DNA from: Niastella koreensis GR20-10
GTDB lineage: Bacteria > Bacteroidota > Bacteroidia > Chitinophagales > Chitinophagaceae
Direction: 5' to 3'
Length of the DNA: 64,000 nucleotides
NCBI RefSeq assembly: GCF_000246855.1
Contig: NC_016609.1
Location: 8,754,744-8,818,743 of the forward strand
A program made the translations under genes and the position numbers. Under the pieces are notes generated by a model, which searched no databases, was not told the origin of the DNA, and saw only the letters and a list, made by a program, of their open reading frames with translations. Shown in pieces: positions 63,214 to 64,000 of the stretch; positions within the stretch are counted from its first letter, which is position 1; each line of letters opens with the position of its first letter.

Positions 63214-64000
63214 TTATTTCTTCAACTGCTCCAGGATCCAAACCGCATGCGCATTTTTCGCATCCAGCTGCACGGCCTTTTCATAATTCTCGATCGCTTC
63301 TTTCTTCTTACCACTGCGTTTATAGGCTTCACCCAGCGCTTCAAAAGCTGTTGACGAGTTAGGATATTCCTGCGTATTCAATTCAAGTATTTTAATAGCT
63401 GCGGGCATTTTCTTCAACTGACGCAGATCGCTCGCTACATAGTTCAGCTGGCTTTCATCAAACACCAACCCGGGGCTTCTGTTTGCCTTCATGGTCTTAT
63501 ATTCTTCAATGGCCTTGTCAACGTTTTTGTTTTTTACTGTTTCCAGCACAAAATCGTGGAGGGCCCAGGTATAACGATATGGTTTAACAGCTATGGAAGG
63601 AACTAAAATATGATATGCAATATCATTGATCTGGTTCATGGAATTGGCCAGAATCACCACGCCGGTTTTTTTAGTGCGGTTCAGCAGGATAATTGATTTG
63701 TAGCCACCTGTAGTGCCATCTTTCCATAAGTATTCGTCGCCGTCGTTGGCTTTTTCAAGCGTCCAGCCCAGGGTTACATCCCCTTCGCCTTTCCCTTTTG
63801 AAATGCGTGGAATATGCGCTAATTGCATGGCTGGGTACAGGTCGGTTTTAACCAGTCCCAGGTTGGCGGCGGCAAACGTAAGCAGGTCATTTACATCAGA
63901 TCGGATGGCGCCGGTGCCCGCAATAGCCGGCATATCCCAGTTTTTAACCGGTGCGCCATATTCGGAGTGGCCGGGCGCCAGGGTTTTTAATTGCGCCGGA
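63214..64000 (-). CDS. Class C beta-lactamase-like serine hydrolase with C-terminal TPR-like repeats (cut by window end)
   Basis: The minus-strand frame is open from 64000; the ATG at 63933 is internal, because in-frame sequence upstream of it (LAPGHSEYGAPVKNWDMPAI) is typical of the middle of class C beta-lactamase-like hydrolases. Then follow DLLTFAAANLG, LGWTLEKANDGDEYLWKDGT and the TTGGYKS element in place of KTG. The last ~100 residues are helical TPR-like repeats (ALGEAYKRSGKKKEAIENYE). The SxxK active-site part lies beyond the window. Such fusions are common in Bacteroidota; the substrate is unknown. Confidence 0.85.
   Translation of the reverse strand, partial: PAQLKTLAPGHSEYGAPVKNWDMPAIAGTGAIRSDVNDLLTFAAANLGLVKTDLYPAMQLAHIPRISKGKGEGDVTLGWTLEKANDGDEYLWKDGTTGGYKSIILLNRTKKTGVVILANSMNQINDIAYHILVPSIAVKPYRYTWALHDFVLETVKNKNVDKAIEEYKTMKANRSPGLVFDESQLNYVASDLRQLKKMPAAIKILELNTQEYPNSSTAFEALGEAYKRSGKKKEAIENYEKAVQLDAKNAHAVWILEQLKK

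Noticed and set aside
1-64000. CRISPR arrays, rRNA, tRNA and complete IS elements
   Set aside because: No regularly spaced repeats, no recognisable rRNA or tRNA sequence, and no transposase frame with terminal repeats were found by eye; a tRNAscan or IS search could overrule this.

Overview
The window looks like chromosomal DNA of a Bacteroidota bacterium, most likely family Chitinophagaceae (Niastella/Chitinophaga-like). Supporting signs are a SusC/SusD pair, two secreted proteins ending in type IX secretion (T9SS) sorting domains, a Bacteroidota-type Hcp (TssD), DUF6266, DUF5977 and DUF6443-type proteins, and TAnnTTTG-like promoter elements with few strong Shine-Dalgarno sites. The assignment comes from protein families, not from a database search. 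No rRNA, tRNA, CRISPR array or complete insertion sequence was seen.

Layout. 1-4.6 kb: end of an unidentified gene, an MscS channel, a DUF2007-like membrane protein, a T9SS cargo protein and a HAD hydrolase. 4.9-6.6 kb: a RhuM-Fic fusion followed by a stand-alone copy of its Fic domain. 6.8-10.3 kb: an orphan type VI secretion island (TssD, VgrG, a PAAR-metallopeptidase effector and its probable immunity protein). 10.4-13.7 kb: DUF6266 gene, a decayed gene, a SulP transporter. 14.0-19.5 kb: SusC/SusD/lipoprotein operon. 19.7-22.6 kb: a charged repeat protein, an outer-membrane barrel, an unknown protein and a metallophosphoesterase. 23.3-26.1 kb: beta-helix T9SS cargo and an unknown protein. 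26.4-29.4 kb: a decaying defence island (HTH regulator, HsdM remnant, metallopeptidase remnant, RhuM, Mrr nuclease). 29.5-31.1 kb: GH28 pectinase. 31.3-36.3 kb: Hen1/Pnkp RNA repair plus an MBL hydrolase. 36.4-37.6 kb: a serine hydrolase.

37.9-63.1 kb holds the most unusual content: two tandem copies of an RHS-type polymorphic toxin cassette. Each has an exported SpvB/DUF5977-type giant protein (A), a membrane-anchored glutathione-peroxidase-fold protein without the peroxidatic cysteine, an exported RHS protein (B) with a variable toxic tip, and a different immunity candidate overlapping the B stop codon. Long blocks of A and of the B core are almost identical between copies, while the tips and the immunity genes differ. 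Copy 1 has an intact A and a frameshifted B; copy 2 has a frameshifted A and an intact B. All three indels lie in short homopolymers. Copy 1 is preceded by a coiled-coil/beta-barrel protein gene whose remnant precedes copy 2.

The window is thus rich in competition and defence functions (T6SS effector, RHS toxins, RhuM/Fic, Mrr, RNA repair), set among polysaccharide-use genes (SusCD, GH28, beta-helix protein). A second unexpected signal is a 25-bp palindrome, AACTGT-N13-ACAGTT, found inside both RhuM genes at the homologous position and again between the RhuM-Fic and Fic genes, with different but still self-complementary inner arms. The last gene, a serine hydrolase with C-terminal TPR-like repeats, runs off the right edge.
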